DNA of 64,000 bases from Actinomycetota bacterium (GTDB lineage Bacteria > Actinomycetota > CADDZG01 > WHSQ01): assembly GCA_030446465.1 (NCBI GenBank), contig JAUJNI010000001.1, positions 481,859-545,858 of the forward strand. Direction: 5' to 3'. The notes beneath the pieces were generated by a model. The model was not told the DNA's origin, searched no databases, and saw only the letters and a list, made by a program, of their open reading frames with translations. Position numbers and translations under genes: made by a program. Position 1 is the first letter of the stretch. Each line of letters starts with the position of its first letter. Of the stretch, positions 55,006 through 63,840 are shown piece after piece.

Positions 55006-55848
55006 GTGTCGAGCGTTATCACAGGCAGCACGTTCGCCAGCAATACTGGACTGGCGGTCAACACGACCCCGGGGACAATGTCCGAGATGCTCAATCCGTT
55101 CGCAACAATCGAGGGGGCACGCCGCTATCGGGACGGCCGGCCCTTTCATCACCGCCGCGCTGTGGCGAGGATCATCCCCATGATGGACAACTCTCGAGTT
55201 CAGCGCGGTCTCGATGTCGCCTGCGGGACCGGGCTGTCAAGCGTTGCCCTCGCAGACATCGCAGAATCCGTGGCAGGAATAGACAGCGTCGAGGCCATGG
55301 TGCGGCTCGGCACACCCTGCCCAAGCGTCCGATACGCAGTTGCGGACGCGGAGGCTCTCCCCTTTCCTCTGGACTCCTTCGATGCGATGACCGTCTCATC
55401 TGGGATTCACTGGTTCAATCAGCATCGTTTCTTCAGTGAGGCCGCGCGCGTGCTACGACCCAACTCCTGGATGGCTATCTACGATCACTTCTTCGTAGGG
55501 CCCATAGATCAACCTGACATGGCCGCCTGGCTCCACAATTGTTACGGCGAGAGATATCCGCCACCACCACGCGGAAGCCGCGCGGATGCCCCCCTAGATA
55601 TCCCGAAGCACTTCACGGAAATTGGCGTGTTGGGCTACGAGGATCCCATCGCGTTCACGCATCGTGAACTGGTGGCGTATCTGCTGTCTCACAGCAATAC
55701 GATCGTTGCCAGTGCAACGGGGAGAGAGACGGAGCAGGAAACGGCGTCATGGCTGCGGACCGAAACGGATCGATGGTTCGAGGACCGTCACCCTCGTCGC
55801 GCTTTCATGTTTCGTGGCGTCCTGAGATGTCTGACGCTAACCGGTTAG
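55006..55848 (+). CDS. Class I SAM-dependent methyltransferase
   Basis: The 280-residue product, from GTG 55006, has motif I GLDVACGTGLSSVAL (near residue 68), motif II SVAGIDSVEAMV, FPLDSFDAMTVSSGIHWF and a VLRPNSWMAIYDH post-motif. This is the type 11 (UbiE-like) class. The long N-terminal extension and C-terminal helices suggest a small-molecule substrate that cannot be named. Confidence 0.88.
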   Translation: MSSVITGSTFASNTGLAVNTTPGTMSEMLNPFATIEGARRYRDGRPFHHRRAVARIIPMMDNSRVQRGLDVACGTGLSSVALADIAESVAGIDSVEAMVRLGTPCPSVRYAVADAEALPFPLDSFDAMTVSSGIHWFNQHRFFSEAARVLRPNSWMAIYDHFFVGPIDQPDMAAWLHNCYGERYPPPPRGSRADAPLDIPKHFTEIGVLGYEDPIAFTHRELVAYLLSHSNTIVASATGRETEQETASWLRTETDRWFEDRHPRRAFMFRGVLRCLTLTG

Positions 55849-56238
55849 GTGCAAACTCGAGCTGACCTCCAGGAGCGATGGAAGCGCGTCTACGAGCGAT
55901 TCCGGGCGCTCCTCGATGACCATCCCGACGTTTCTGTCGTTGCAGTTGACATTCCGATTGGACTTGCTGTGTCCGGAGCGGAGAAGCAGATGCACTGGCT
56001 CGGACGTTCGTCGGACCGCGGCGCAGCAGGTCTTCCAGACCTCACCTGGAATGTTCAGTCCAATGGGACTTCGATCGCCCATTTACTTGGTGCATCCGAG
56101 TCGAACTCGGAGATCCAGGAGGGGCTCGCTGGTGAGGGCCTTGATTACAGCGCGGCGGTAAAACAAACCCAATTGCTTGAGATTGGCTCCGGGCGACGCG
56201 CCATGATCGATTCTGCTGGCGACGAATTTGTTTCATGA
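55849..56238 (+). pseudogene. Possible frameshifted DUF429-like gene
   Basis: The ORF opens after the methyltransferase stop with LLDDHPDVSVVAVDIPIGL, a DUF429 (RNase H-like) strand with its Asp. In other frames further conserved-looking words follow: RTFVGPRRS and then VFQTSPGMF. Such a chain across three frames would mean two small indels around 55990-56030. The recovered pattern is short, so the family assignment is tentative and a genuine unknown 129-residue protein remains possible. Confidence 0.4.
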
Positions 56239-56265
56239 CCGCGTCAATGACGCAGGAGGCATGCC

Positions 56266-57698
56266 GTGACATTCTTCAAAGTACGGGCAATAAGCAGAAG
56301 CTCGGTCGTCCGGTTGGTGACAATCACGGTGTTGACGTTGGGAGTTCCCGCGCAGGCCTGGGGTCTGGCCAGCAGTGCCCCCAAACAAGGCGACAGTGCA
56401 CCGGTCGGCCTGACGCTGGAGAAAACCGACAGGTTCTCACGAGCGCGCTGCGGGTCGACCTGACCCGCGACTTCGCAACGCTGCCGCTGCACAAGGGCAC
56501 CGTTCAAGGGAAGCCCGTGTGGTTCGTCGTCACCGACGTCTCCGACGCTTCCATCGCGCAACGGCTCGGCTTGAACCACGCGCCGAAGCTTGCCAACGCC
56601 CCCCGCGACTGCCCGGCCTGTGTTCAGGAGGTCAAAACGAGCGACCCGCTGCTCGGTAGGGCTGACGTCGAGTTCCAAGGTGCCCCCGACTTCAGCCTTA
56701 CCCGCACTCTGAACCCTGCTCCCAAGCCCCACACCTTTCCGCCACAGTCGTTCAGCATGGGAGCCCAGGCCGGACCCAACTACAGTCCTTACGTCCGAGT
56801 CCGGGGGAGCAGCGTCGTCTTCAACGCACCAATCGTTGCGACCGGAAACGGCCCCTTCGACGTCACCACGCACACCAACACTCATGACCGCACGCTCGGG
56901 ATCGATACAGAGAAGATGACCACCGACCATCTCTTCGTGCGCGGCTTCGCCAATGGAAGGTCCATCGCCTACCTGAGTTTCGACTCCTCTGACGCCTTCA
57001 CCGCGACTGTCGAGCGGAGCACGTTCGTGCCCGCCCTTGCCGACCTGCAGTTCCAGAACGGTGGGGACGGACCCAATCGCGACGACCGGTCGGACTCTGC
57101 GCGTGCCTCGATCTTCACGTTCGTCAACGCGCAGACGGGACTGGAGAACTCCCCTCCGGAGCGCGGGGCCTCCCAGGGGGAGGGACGATCCCCAGGGGCC
57201 CACCCACGCCCTTAGCCTCCCTATCGTGGGCCAGGACGCGGCGGTGGCGAATCCGGAGGTACTCGACGCGTTGCGTCGCGGCGCCGATGTCAGCAACATC
57301 TTCAGCGACATGCCGCGGGCTGTCGGAAACAGCGACCCGAGCGAGTACAGCCCGGCGTGGGACCTCCAGGTCGCGTCTATAGCGACGCGGCGGTGGCCAG
57401 CGGCCTGAACGGACTCCAGACCGACGCGGACGAGGTACTAGGTCTGGCTGCTCAGGGCACCGTCACGGCACCTGGTGGGTTGCCCATGGGCTCGGCCAAC
57501 ATCATCATCAATTGCCCGGCGTTGGCGTTCCTGGACGAGCCCGCCGGAGCCGCCACCGCAGTGGTGCCAACTGCCGTCAACGCCGGCTCGGGGGGCCAGG
57601 CGAGCGATGAGGGGGCCTTCCCCGTGCTGCTGACGGTCTTGCTCCTTGCCGGCGCCGGGCTCGCTGTAGTGGCGGGCCAGCGCCTGGTGCGTCGCTGA
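56266..57698 (+). pseudogene. Secreted membrane-anchored protein broken by three frameshifts
   Basis: Four segments line up as one protein: a signal peptide (VRLVTITVLTLGVPAQAWG) from ATG 56266; a large outside domain (LTSALRVDLTRDFATLPLHK to FTFVNAQTG); a linker (VANPEVLDALRRGADVSNIF); and a C-terminal part with IIINCPALAFLDEP and a membrane anchor (VLLTVLLLAGAGLAVVAG) with basic tail, ending at 57698. Frames change near 56430, 57190 and 57370. Each could be one indel. A sortase gene follows immediately, but no LPXTG is visible, so the anchor may be simple membrane insertion. Function of the outer domain is unknown. Confidence 0.7.
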
Positions 57699-57769
57699 GG
57701 GCCTGGCTCGACGAGCCAGGCCGGGGTTGGGCCCTGGTTGCCTGTGCGACTGGGCTGGCCCTGGCGGCT

Positions 57770-58387
57770 TTGGGTGGCGCCTTGCTGCGTCACCCTCTCG
57801 CTGCCGCTGAGGTCGGATACGTGCCGGATGCCCCCGCCCAGGCCACCGCAACGGGTCCAGTTGCGGTCGGCGAGAGGGAGTGGTGGGGGGCTGTGCGGCC
57901 GGCGGTCGCCGAAGCCGGGCGGAAAACGCCAAACCTTGCCCCACCGATCGGGCTCAGGCTCCCCAGCCTGGGCCTTTCGGTCCGCATCGTCCCCGTCACT
58001 GTCGACCGCGACGGAGTCTTGGAGGTGCCGGCCAACCCGGATACCTTGGGCTGGTGGCGCTTTGGAGCGCGCCCGGGCCAGGCGCAGGGCAGCGTCGTGA
58101 TCGACGGGCACGTTGACAGCGCCACGAAGGGCCTTGGGGCTTTTGCGCGCCTCCGTGAGCTGGAACCCGGAGCGCTGGTGCTCACGGAAAGCGCCGCGGG
58201 AGATCTCCGCCGCTATCGAGTGACCGGCCGCCGGCAGTTCCCCAAGGCGGCCCTACCAGTCAAGACGATCTTCTCTCAGAACGTTCAGGAACGTCTCGTG
58301 CTCATCACCTGCGGCGGGCAGTTCAACGAAGACGAAGGTAGCTACGAGGACAACATCGTCGTCTTTGCGGTACCGCAGGGGGCCTAG
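57770..58387 (+). CDS. Class F-like sortase
   Basis: The domain has the sortase signature: TLGWWRFGARPG, VIDGHVDSATKG (catalytic His) and VLITCGGQFNE (catalytic Cys) before a C-terminal strand. Class F sortases are the common actinobacterial housekeeping-like type. The frame is open further upstream through a hydrophobic segment (LVACATGLALAALGGALL), so the N-terminal anchor probably begins near 57695, but no ATG or GTG is there. TTG 57770 is the nearest common start and I keep it. The first gene upstream is the broken surface protein. Confidence 0.82.
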   Translation: MGGALLRHPLAAAEVGYVPDAPAQATATGPVAVGEREWWGAVRPAVAEAGRKTPNLAPPIGLRLPSLGLSVRIVPVTVDRDGVLEVPANPDTLGWWRFGARPGQAQGSVVIDGHVDSATKGLGAFARLRELEPGALVLTESAAGDLRRYRVTGRRQFPKAALPVKTIFSQNVQERLVLITCGGQFNEDEGSYEDNIVVFAVPQGA

Positions 58388-58662
58388 GCAGACGTCCCTG
58401 AAGTAGAGCACTGCACACAATTGGAACCAGAAGCTTCGTCATGCTGCCCTCCCCAGAGGAGCCGACGGACTCGGGGTCAGAGTCGTCTCAAAGGAGCAGC
58501 CACCCAGTCCCACTATGTCGCCGAGCAACAAGCCGAGGTCTTACGGGTCGATGAAAAACACTCGGCCACGCTGGTCAACGTAGTCGTCGCCATGCATGGT
58601 TACCTTCCGTCCAGCTTTGTGGAAGCGGCGATTGAGTCCGTTTCCTTTGGTGGAGGTAGCCG

Positions 58663-60149
58663 ATGTCAAACCAGATCAGCCCAGTGCACCTTGCCTCAAT
58701 GCTGGGCGATTGGATCTCTCGGACGAAGGCGCTTTATAGGGATCTGGCAGCCCGCCTCGAAGCACTGGTCCTCGAGGGAGACCTTGCTCCAGATACGCTG
58801 CTCCCTCCCGAAAGGGCCCTCGCAGCGGCCCTGGTTGTAAGTAGGACGACTGTGGCGGCCGCTTACGATGTCCTACGCAGGAAGCGACTCGTTGATACCC
58901 GCCACGGCAGTGGTACATGGGTGAGAGCGAACGCTACGGCTCCGGCGGCGGATAGTAACGGCAGGGCGTTTCCCTGGCCGAATCTCTTGCGACTGCCTCC
59001 ACTCAAATCCGACCCCACTCAGCCTGACGTCATCGGCCTGCTGTCCAGCGACGTGGCCGCTTCGTCGGTCCTGGTTGAAGTGGCCGGTAGCATGACGCAG
59101 CGCGATTGGCTAACGGTGACCTCCGATGAGGGATATTGCTCGGCGGGGCTCTCAGAGCTTCGCGTCGCCATCGCTCGGGACCTGACGGCGCGGGGTCTCC
59201 GCACCTCGCCTGCCGAGATCTTGGTCACCACAGGAGCCCAGCAGGCCCTCCACCTCGTATCACTTTGCTCCTGAAGCCAGGGGACGACGTGATCCTGGAA
59301 GACCCAACCTACGCAGGAGCGCTACCGTTGTTCGAGCGCGCTGGAGCACGACTGGTGCCGATCCCGGTCGACGAACAGGGTGCGCGAGTGGACGTCGTGC
59401 GTCAGGCTATGACAACCCGTCCGCCTGCGTTGATCTACGTCCATCCCACTTTCCACAACCCAACCGGCGTGCTGCTTGCGGAGCGAAGGCGGCAAGAACT
59501 GATCCGGATCGCAAGTGAGCAAGCCGTCCCGATCCTCGAGAACCTCGTCCTTAGTGATGTCGACCTTGCGAACAAGGGGACACCTCTTCCAATGGCAGCA
59601 AACAATGGCAACCTCATCATCTCCATCGGCTCACTCAGCACAGTTTTCTGGAGCGGTCTCAGGATCGGCTGGCTCAGGGCTCCCAAGCGGATGTTGGGTC
59701 GCTTTAAGGACCTTAAGGCCAACGTGGACCTGGGGACAGGATTGATCGACCAGTTCATTGCCGCTCGCCTGCTCGGTAGCGCATCAGAGGCGAGAGCCCA
59801 CCAAAGTCGGCAGTTGCGAGCTAACTATCTGCACCTGACGAGCCGGCTTAACGAGTAGATCCCCGAGTGGAAGTGGACGCAGCCAGCGGGTGGTCCTTCC
59901 CTTTGGGTTCGAATCCCGTTCGGGTCCGCGAGTGAGTTCTCACAACTGGCGCTTCGCCATGGCGTCGCGTTGCTCCCGGGACCCACTTTTTCGCCCAGCC
60001 ACGGCCACGACGACCGACTCCGCCTCCCATTCGTGCTCGACGAAGCGTCCCTTGTCCGGGCGGTCGAGCGCCTGCGCCGAGCGTGGCATGAATACGCGTT
60101 CTCGCTGACAGACTCGACTCAACGTGGGTCCCTCATCGGCTCCAGATAG
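58663..60149 (+). pseudogene. MocR-type regulator with one frameshift and one amber codon
   Basis: The first part (ARLEALVLEGDLAPDTLLPP, ALVVSRTTVAAAYDVLRRKR) is a GntR winged helix; the rest is an aminotransferase-like domain. The frame ends at 59274 (HLVSLCS), but one missing T near 59265 would continue as LLLKPGDDVILEDPTYAGA and through YVHPTFHNPTG and IGSLSTVFWSGLRIGWLRAP. A second break is an in-frame TAG (59856-59858) where relatives usually have Leu (SRLNE, stop, IPEWKW). The chain then continues with GGPSLWVRIPFG to TAG 60147. An intact MocR exists at 48.1 kb. This copy is likely inactive, unless both breaks are errors. Confidence 0.78.
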
Positions 60150-60309
60150 CCATACAACCGGTAGGTTCCGCACTTCGGCCTAACGAGCGGCGGGCGGGCA
60201 TCTCGAACAACCTGTACTCGGCGGAATGCATGTTGCCGGTGCGGTAGGTGATCGCGAGTGCGAAGGCGGGGAGACCTTCATTGCGCGGCGGGAAGTCGGG
60301 CGGCACCAT
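60133..60309 (-). CDS. Possible 58-residue ORF
   Basis: ATG at 60309 is preceded by AGGA at 7-10 bases and opens MVPPDFPPRNEGLPAFALAI, then TYRTGNMHSAEYRLFEMPAR. The first 40 residues look protein-like. The end overlaps the 3' end of the broken MocR gene on the other strand, so it may be truncated. Confidence 0.35.
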   Translation of the reverse strand: MVPPDFPPRNEGLPAFALAITYRTGNMHSAEYRLFEMPARRSLGRSAEPTGCMAIWSR

Positions 60310-60479
60310 CGGTCCATCCTAGGGAGCCGTGGGGCAAAAGGAGCTTCTAGGTCCATGCGTCCCGAAGTAGGGCACGGATGATTTCCAGCGTGCTACCTTG
60401 GGCTTTACGTTCGCGACCGCTGAGGGGCCTCGCCACTCCAGAGCCCGACTCTTTGGCCTTCGCCTTAGAGGAGGATTCA

Positions 60480-61214
60480 ATGGCAGAGGAACGACCGTCA
60501 GGTCTAGCCCGGCAGCCAGTCACCTCGCTCGCCGATCTGAATCTTTCCGAAGAGAGTCTCGATTCGATCCTGGCGCATGTCGGACGACTCGGTGTTGCCG
60601 CCCTCGACGGTTGGGATGCAGCAGGGACAACCCTTGTGGACCGGGGGAGCGTGGCCACGTTCGGCATCACCGACGACCGGGTGAAGTCAATTGATCAGCA
60701 GCAGTACAACAGTGGCAAAGGACCATGTGTGGATGCGGTGAAGGAAGGGAGCATCCAGTACTACGACGCCACCGATTCCGAGCCCCGCTGGCGTCAGTTC
60801 GCCGAGGCGGCCGGTGAGGAGGGGATCTACTCCGTATTTTCGGTTCCGCTGAAGATCAACGACGAAGGCGTCGGTGCTCTCAACTTCTACTCGACCGAGA
60901 GAGATGCCTTGCGTCCCGGACAGCGGGAAGAGGCGAGTGCATTCGGGGCTCAAGCGGCGGTCGTCATGGGGAATGCGAAAGAGTTCGTCCGAAGAGGGTC
61001 GCAGATTGAGCAGCTCAATGAAGGTCTCAACAGCAGGACGATGATCGGCCAGGCGACAGGACTCCTGATGGCTCAGGAAGGCCTCGCTTCCGATGAGGCT
61101 TTTCAGAAGCTCGTACATGTCTCCCAGACCTCCAATATGAAGCTGCGCCAGATTGCCCAGCGCTACGTCACGACGTGGGAGAGCAGAGCCAAGGCAGACA
61201 TGCAAAAGCCTTAA
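60480..61214 (+). CDS. GAF-ANTAR RNA-binding antiterminator-like regulator
   Basis: ATG 60480 is preceded by GAGGAGG. The 244-residue product has a GAF sensor domain (ATFGITDDRVKSIDQQQYNS, GKGPCVDAVKEG, SVFSVPLKINDEGVGALNFY) and a C-terminal ANTAR helix bundle (SRTMIGQATGLLMAQEGLAS, then DEAFQKLVHVSQTSNMKLRQ). ANTAR proteins bind paired hairpins in nascent RNA to prevent termination. The trigger and targets are not shown. Confidence 0.9.
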   Translation: MAEERPSGLARQPVTSLADLNLSEESLDSILAHVGRLGVAALDGWDAAGTTLVDRGSVATFGITDDRVKSIDQQQYNSGKGPCVDAVKEGSIQYYDATDSEPRWRQFAEAAGEEGIYSVFSVPLKINDEGVGALNFYSTERDALRPGQREEASAFGAQAAVVMGNAKEFVRRGSQIEQLNEGLNSRTMIGQATGLLMAQEGLASDEAFQKLVHVSQTSNMKLRQIAQRYVTTWESRAKADMQKP

Positions 61215-61431
61215 CTAGTGCGCGCTTCTGCCGGGCGCGTCCTCAGTCATCTCCCATGGCACCACCGGTACGGAGGACAGGGGCTAAGAACGCAGTCCGA
61301 ACGACGGCCGTGGCAACTGGTCGATGGGCCGGGTGCGAATACCATGGCTGAACATTGATGCAAGCTCCAGATGGATTGCCGATCACATTCAAGTCCGGAC
61401 AATATCTGGTTCACAGTAGGCGGTAACCGGG

Positions 61432-61710
61432 CTAGATCTTAAGGACGCGACCGATGAGCTTGCCGGCCTCTTCAGCCACGTCCTCTCCGGACGCGCCTTC
61501 GCCACAGCGCACCTGTATGTGGTCCTCGAGCAGTAGGACCGCTAGGCGCTGAGCGGCGGAGTTGAGCGCCGCTACCTGTTGAAGGATGTCTCCGCACGAG
61601 CGGTCCTCATCGAGCATCCGGCGGACCGCCGTCGCCTGACCTTCTAGCTTCTTGGCTCGATCCAGCAAGCTCTTCTTGTCGACCCAGTGGTGCTTCCGCT
61701 CGCTCGCCAC
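61432..61710 (-). CDS. CsoR/FrmR-family metal-sensing repressor
   Basis: The 92-residue all-helical product (KKSLLDRAKKLEGQATAVRR, MLDEDRSCGDILQQVAALNS) has Cys39, His64 and Cys69 in the positions used by copper-sensing family members, with one residue more between the last two than in mycobacterial CsoR. It is divergent from a Cys-rich DUF326 gene, a natural target. Confidence 0.9.
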   Translation of the reverse strand: MASERKHHWVDKKSLLDRAKKLEGQATAVRRMLDEDRSCGDILQQVAALNSAAQRLAVLLLEDHIQVRCGEGASGEDVAEEAGKLIGRVLKI

Positions 61711-61742
61711 GCAACACTCCTCATCCGCGTCTCTCCTGTTGC

Positions 61743-61782
61743 TACCCTGCCTCGCGGCGATTTATGCGCTTGGCGAAGGGTA
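61743..61782. promoter_or_regulatory. Inverted repeat in the csoR divergent region
   Basis: TACCCT (61743-61748) and AGGGTA (61777-61782) face each other across 28 bases between the repressor and the Cys-rich protein. Such GC-rich inverted sites are typical CsoR operators, although the spacing is long for one tetramer. Confidence 0.45.
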
Positions 61783-61798
61783 CTGGGGGGACGCTTGT

Positions 61799-62074
61799 TT
61801 GTCCGAGGAGATGGTCGCGGAGTTGCGTAAGTGCATCCGGCTGAACCTGGACTGCGCCGACATCTGCGACGCCACTGGCCGCGTCCTGACTCGCCAGACC
61901 CAGTACGACGCACCCACTTCTAAGGCGCAGCTCGAATCTTGCCGCGAGGCCTGCAGGACGTGCGCGGAGGAGTGCGAGCGCCACGCCGAGATGCACGAGC
62001 ATTGCCGCATCTGCGCCGAAGCTTGTCGTCGCTGCGAGCAGGCTTGTCAAGAGCTGCTTTCGGCGATGAAGTAG
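61799..62074 (+). CDS. Cys-rich DUF326 protein (Csp-like), N-terminally short
   Basis: The product is a four-helix Cys-rich protein with repeated Cys pairs: KCIRLNLDCADICDATGRVL, ESCREACRTCAEECERHAEM, HCRICAEACRRCEQACQELL. DUF326 proteins include copper-storage proteins (Csp) that hold many Cu(I) ions. Typical members have an extra N-terminal helix (CIEECF...CACADAC); here only DACLSEEM remains upstream. TTG 61799 has GGGGGG at 8 bases. Either the gene is truncated or the missing helix was lost by an indel. Confidence 0.72.
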   Translation: MSEEMVAELRKCIRLNLDCADICDATGRVLTRQTQYDAPTSKAQLESCREACRTCAEECERHAEMHEHCRICAEACRRCEQACQELLSAMK

Positions 62075-62323
62075 CCGTGCGCTTGATCGAACTCCGCGCG
62101 ACCGCTGGAGCCGGGTTGGTAGGCGGATGGCGATACCACCCGCGCCGCGGTGATGAGTTGAAGGAACAGGTTTGAGCAGAGCGGTCCGGGACTGAGCGGT
62201 TGATCCGGGTCGGGTGCGGGGGATCTTGGGGTGCCGCACGCACCGGCCGGATCAACAGGCATCGGGTTCTCATGAGTGAACGACATTCGGCCCCGATGCG
62301 CCTCTCGCGGTATACCTGGGGCC

Positions 62324-63583
62324 GTGAACGTCGACATCGTGCTCGTTGTCGTTGGCGGGATGTTGTTCGTCCTGGGCATTCTGTCTTCCATTCTGAAGAG
62401 GCTATTTCTGACTACGGTTCTGGCGGCCCTCGTTCTGGGTGTGGTCCTGGGTCCCGAGATGCTAGGCCTCTTAGATCCGACGGCTACGTTGACTTCGGAG
62501 CGAAGAGTGCTAGAGGAGCTCGCGCGGATCACGCTTGCCGTCACGCTGATGTCCGCAGGTTTGCAGGTCAGCAAGCAGAACCTGCTCGAGCAATGGCGAC
62601 GGGTTGTGTCGCTGCTCACGATCGGGATGTTGGGGATGTGGCTCATCACGGCCGCGGGAGCGTATCTATTGCTCGGGGCTCCTCTGTGGATGGCGATGTT
62701 GCTCGGAGCGGTCCTGACGCCCACGGATCCTGTTGTCGCTTCGACCGTCGTTACGGGTCAGATGGCGCAGGAGAACCTTACCCCCACTGTACGAAGAACC
62801 CTGCAGCTCGAGTCTGCGGCCAACGACGGGCTTGCGCTTCCGCTGGTCCTGATCGCGATCTCTTTCGCTCCTGGAGGAGGAAGCCTGAGCCATTTCGTGC
62901 TGGAAGCGGCTAAGGAAGTGGTTATAGCCGTTGGCATCGGGGCGGTCCTCGGTTACCTGGCGGGGAAGATCTTGGAGCTCGCGCGACAGAGGTGGGACGT
63001 CGAGCACACGAGCGTCGTGACTTTGGGTCTTGCTCTTGCCTTGGCAGGGCTCGGATCTATCCATCTGGTCGGTGGGTCGGGAGTGCTGGGCGTTTTCGTC
63101 GCCGCTCTCGTGTTCTCGCTCGTCGTGGAGTCGCGCCTCAGGGACGAGCTCGAGGAGGTGGAAGAATCCCTCGTCAACGTGTTAATCCTTCCCGTCTTCA
63201 CGTTCTTCGGCGCGATGTTGCCCTGGGAGACGTGGGGCGGCTTGGGGATCGGGGGAGTCTTGTTCGCGCTGTGGGCTGTTTGCCTACGTCGACCGCTTCC
63301 GGCATGGGGCGCGTTGATTGCGGCACGCATCGATCGGTCTGAGAAGGTCTTCCTCTCTTGGTTCGGTCCGATGGGTGTCGCCGCCCTCTACTACGCGCTC
63401 TTTATCGAGTCGTACAACGTTCCTCGTCACGAGGAGTTGTTCGGAGCTGCCACCCTGGCGATTTGCCTATCAGTAGTTGTGCACTCGATGACGGCAACTC
63501 CGGGGACTCGTATGTTCGCCGGACGATCACCCTGGGAAACGCTCCTCCACCCACTGAGCAGCCACATCGAGAGTTCGAAGTAA
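62324..63583 (+). CDS. CPA1-type cation/proton antiporter
   Basis: The 419-residue product, from GTG 62324, has about twelve membrane helices. The CPA core is visible in LGAVLTPTDPVVASTVVTGQ (the Asp-containing TDP motif) and LQLESAANDGLALPLVLIAI (the family's ND motif), as in NhaP/CPA1 Na+/H+ antiporters. It probably exports Na+ or K+ in exchange for protons for pH and salt control. It is not obviously in an operon. Confidence 0.92.
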   Translation: MNVDIVLVVVGGMLFVLGILSSILKRLFLTTVLAALVLGVVLGPEMLGLLDPTATLTSERRVLEELARITLAVTLMSAGLQVSKQNLLEQWRRVVSLLTIGMLGMWLITAAGAYLLLGAPLWMAMLLGAVLTPTDPVVASTVVTGQMAQENLTPTVRRTLQLESAANDGLALPLVLIAISFAPGGGSLSHFVLEAAKEVVIAVGIGAVLGYLAGKILELARQRWDVEHTSVVTLGLALALAGLGSIHLVGGSGVLGVFVAALVFSLVVESRLRDELEEVEESLVNVLILPVFTFFGAMLPWETWGGLGIGGVLFALWAVCLRRPLPAWGALIAARIDRSEKVFLSWFGPMGVAALYYALFIESYNVPRHEELFGAATLAICLSVVVHSMTATPGTRMFAGRSPWETLLHPLSSHIESSK

Positions 63584-63644
63584 GGGACGGGTTCGCCGTT
63601 GCTGCTAACAGGCTGTCGGTCGCGCAAAGGTGCGGGCCAGAGAG

Positions 63645-63710
63645 TGGGTCGCCAGCGAATCGAACCTTGAACCTACGGATTAAGAGCTCATTTCGTCTTT
63701 TGCTCTGACC
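63645..63710 (-). other. 3' fragment of a tRNA-Lys-like gene
   Basis: On the minus strand the piece GAGCTCTTAATCCGTAGG (anticodon CTT) continues through the T-arm (GGTTCGATTC) to GGCGACCCA, the 3' half of a tRNA-Lys. Upstream a D-arm-like ggtcagagca appears, but no matching 5' acceptor GGGTCGCC is present. Such 3' tRNA halves are typical leftovers of integration events. Confidence 0.6.
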
Positions 63711-63742
63711 TGCGGGCTTGGGCGGAAACCCCCGCTGCCTGC

Positions 63743-63790
63743 TTTTTTAGTCGTTGTCGTTCATGGGCGTTCATGGGTCTTCATTGTTGC
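63743..63790. repeat. Repeat similar to the post-tmRNA region
   Basis: tcgttgtcgttcatg (63750-63764) differs by one base from tcgttgtcattcatg (15101-15115), and ttcatgg recurs nearby at 63759-63776. The two copies lie next to a tRNA fragment and a tmRNA respectively, common phage/ICE attachment contexts. Confidence 0.4.
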
Positions 63791-63812
63791 CTTGCGGCCC
63801 AGTTGCGGCCTA

Positions 63813-63834
63813 AACGTACGGAATCATGTACGTT
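63813..63834. promoter_or_regulatory. Antitoxin operator palindrome
   Basis: AACGTAC (63813-63819) and GTACGTT (63828-63834) form a perfect 7-bp inverted repeat with an 8-base spacer just before the Phd-type gene. Phd antitoxins bind such sites to repress their own operon. Confidence 0.6.
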
Positions 63835-63840
63835 CGGGGC

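Noticed and set aside
56244-57311. 355-codon open frame on the minus strand
   Set aside because: It is antisense to the broken surface protein; GC-rich codon use on the other strand explains its length, and the product has no motifs.
58388-58662. Minus-strand fragment MHGDDYVDQRGRVFFIDP before the broken MocR gene
   Set aside because: It stops after 18 residues and no longer domain could be joined to it; possibly a remnant of the regulator's target.
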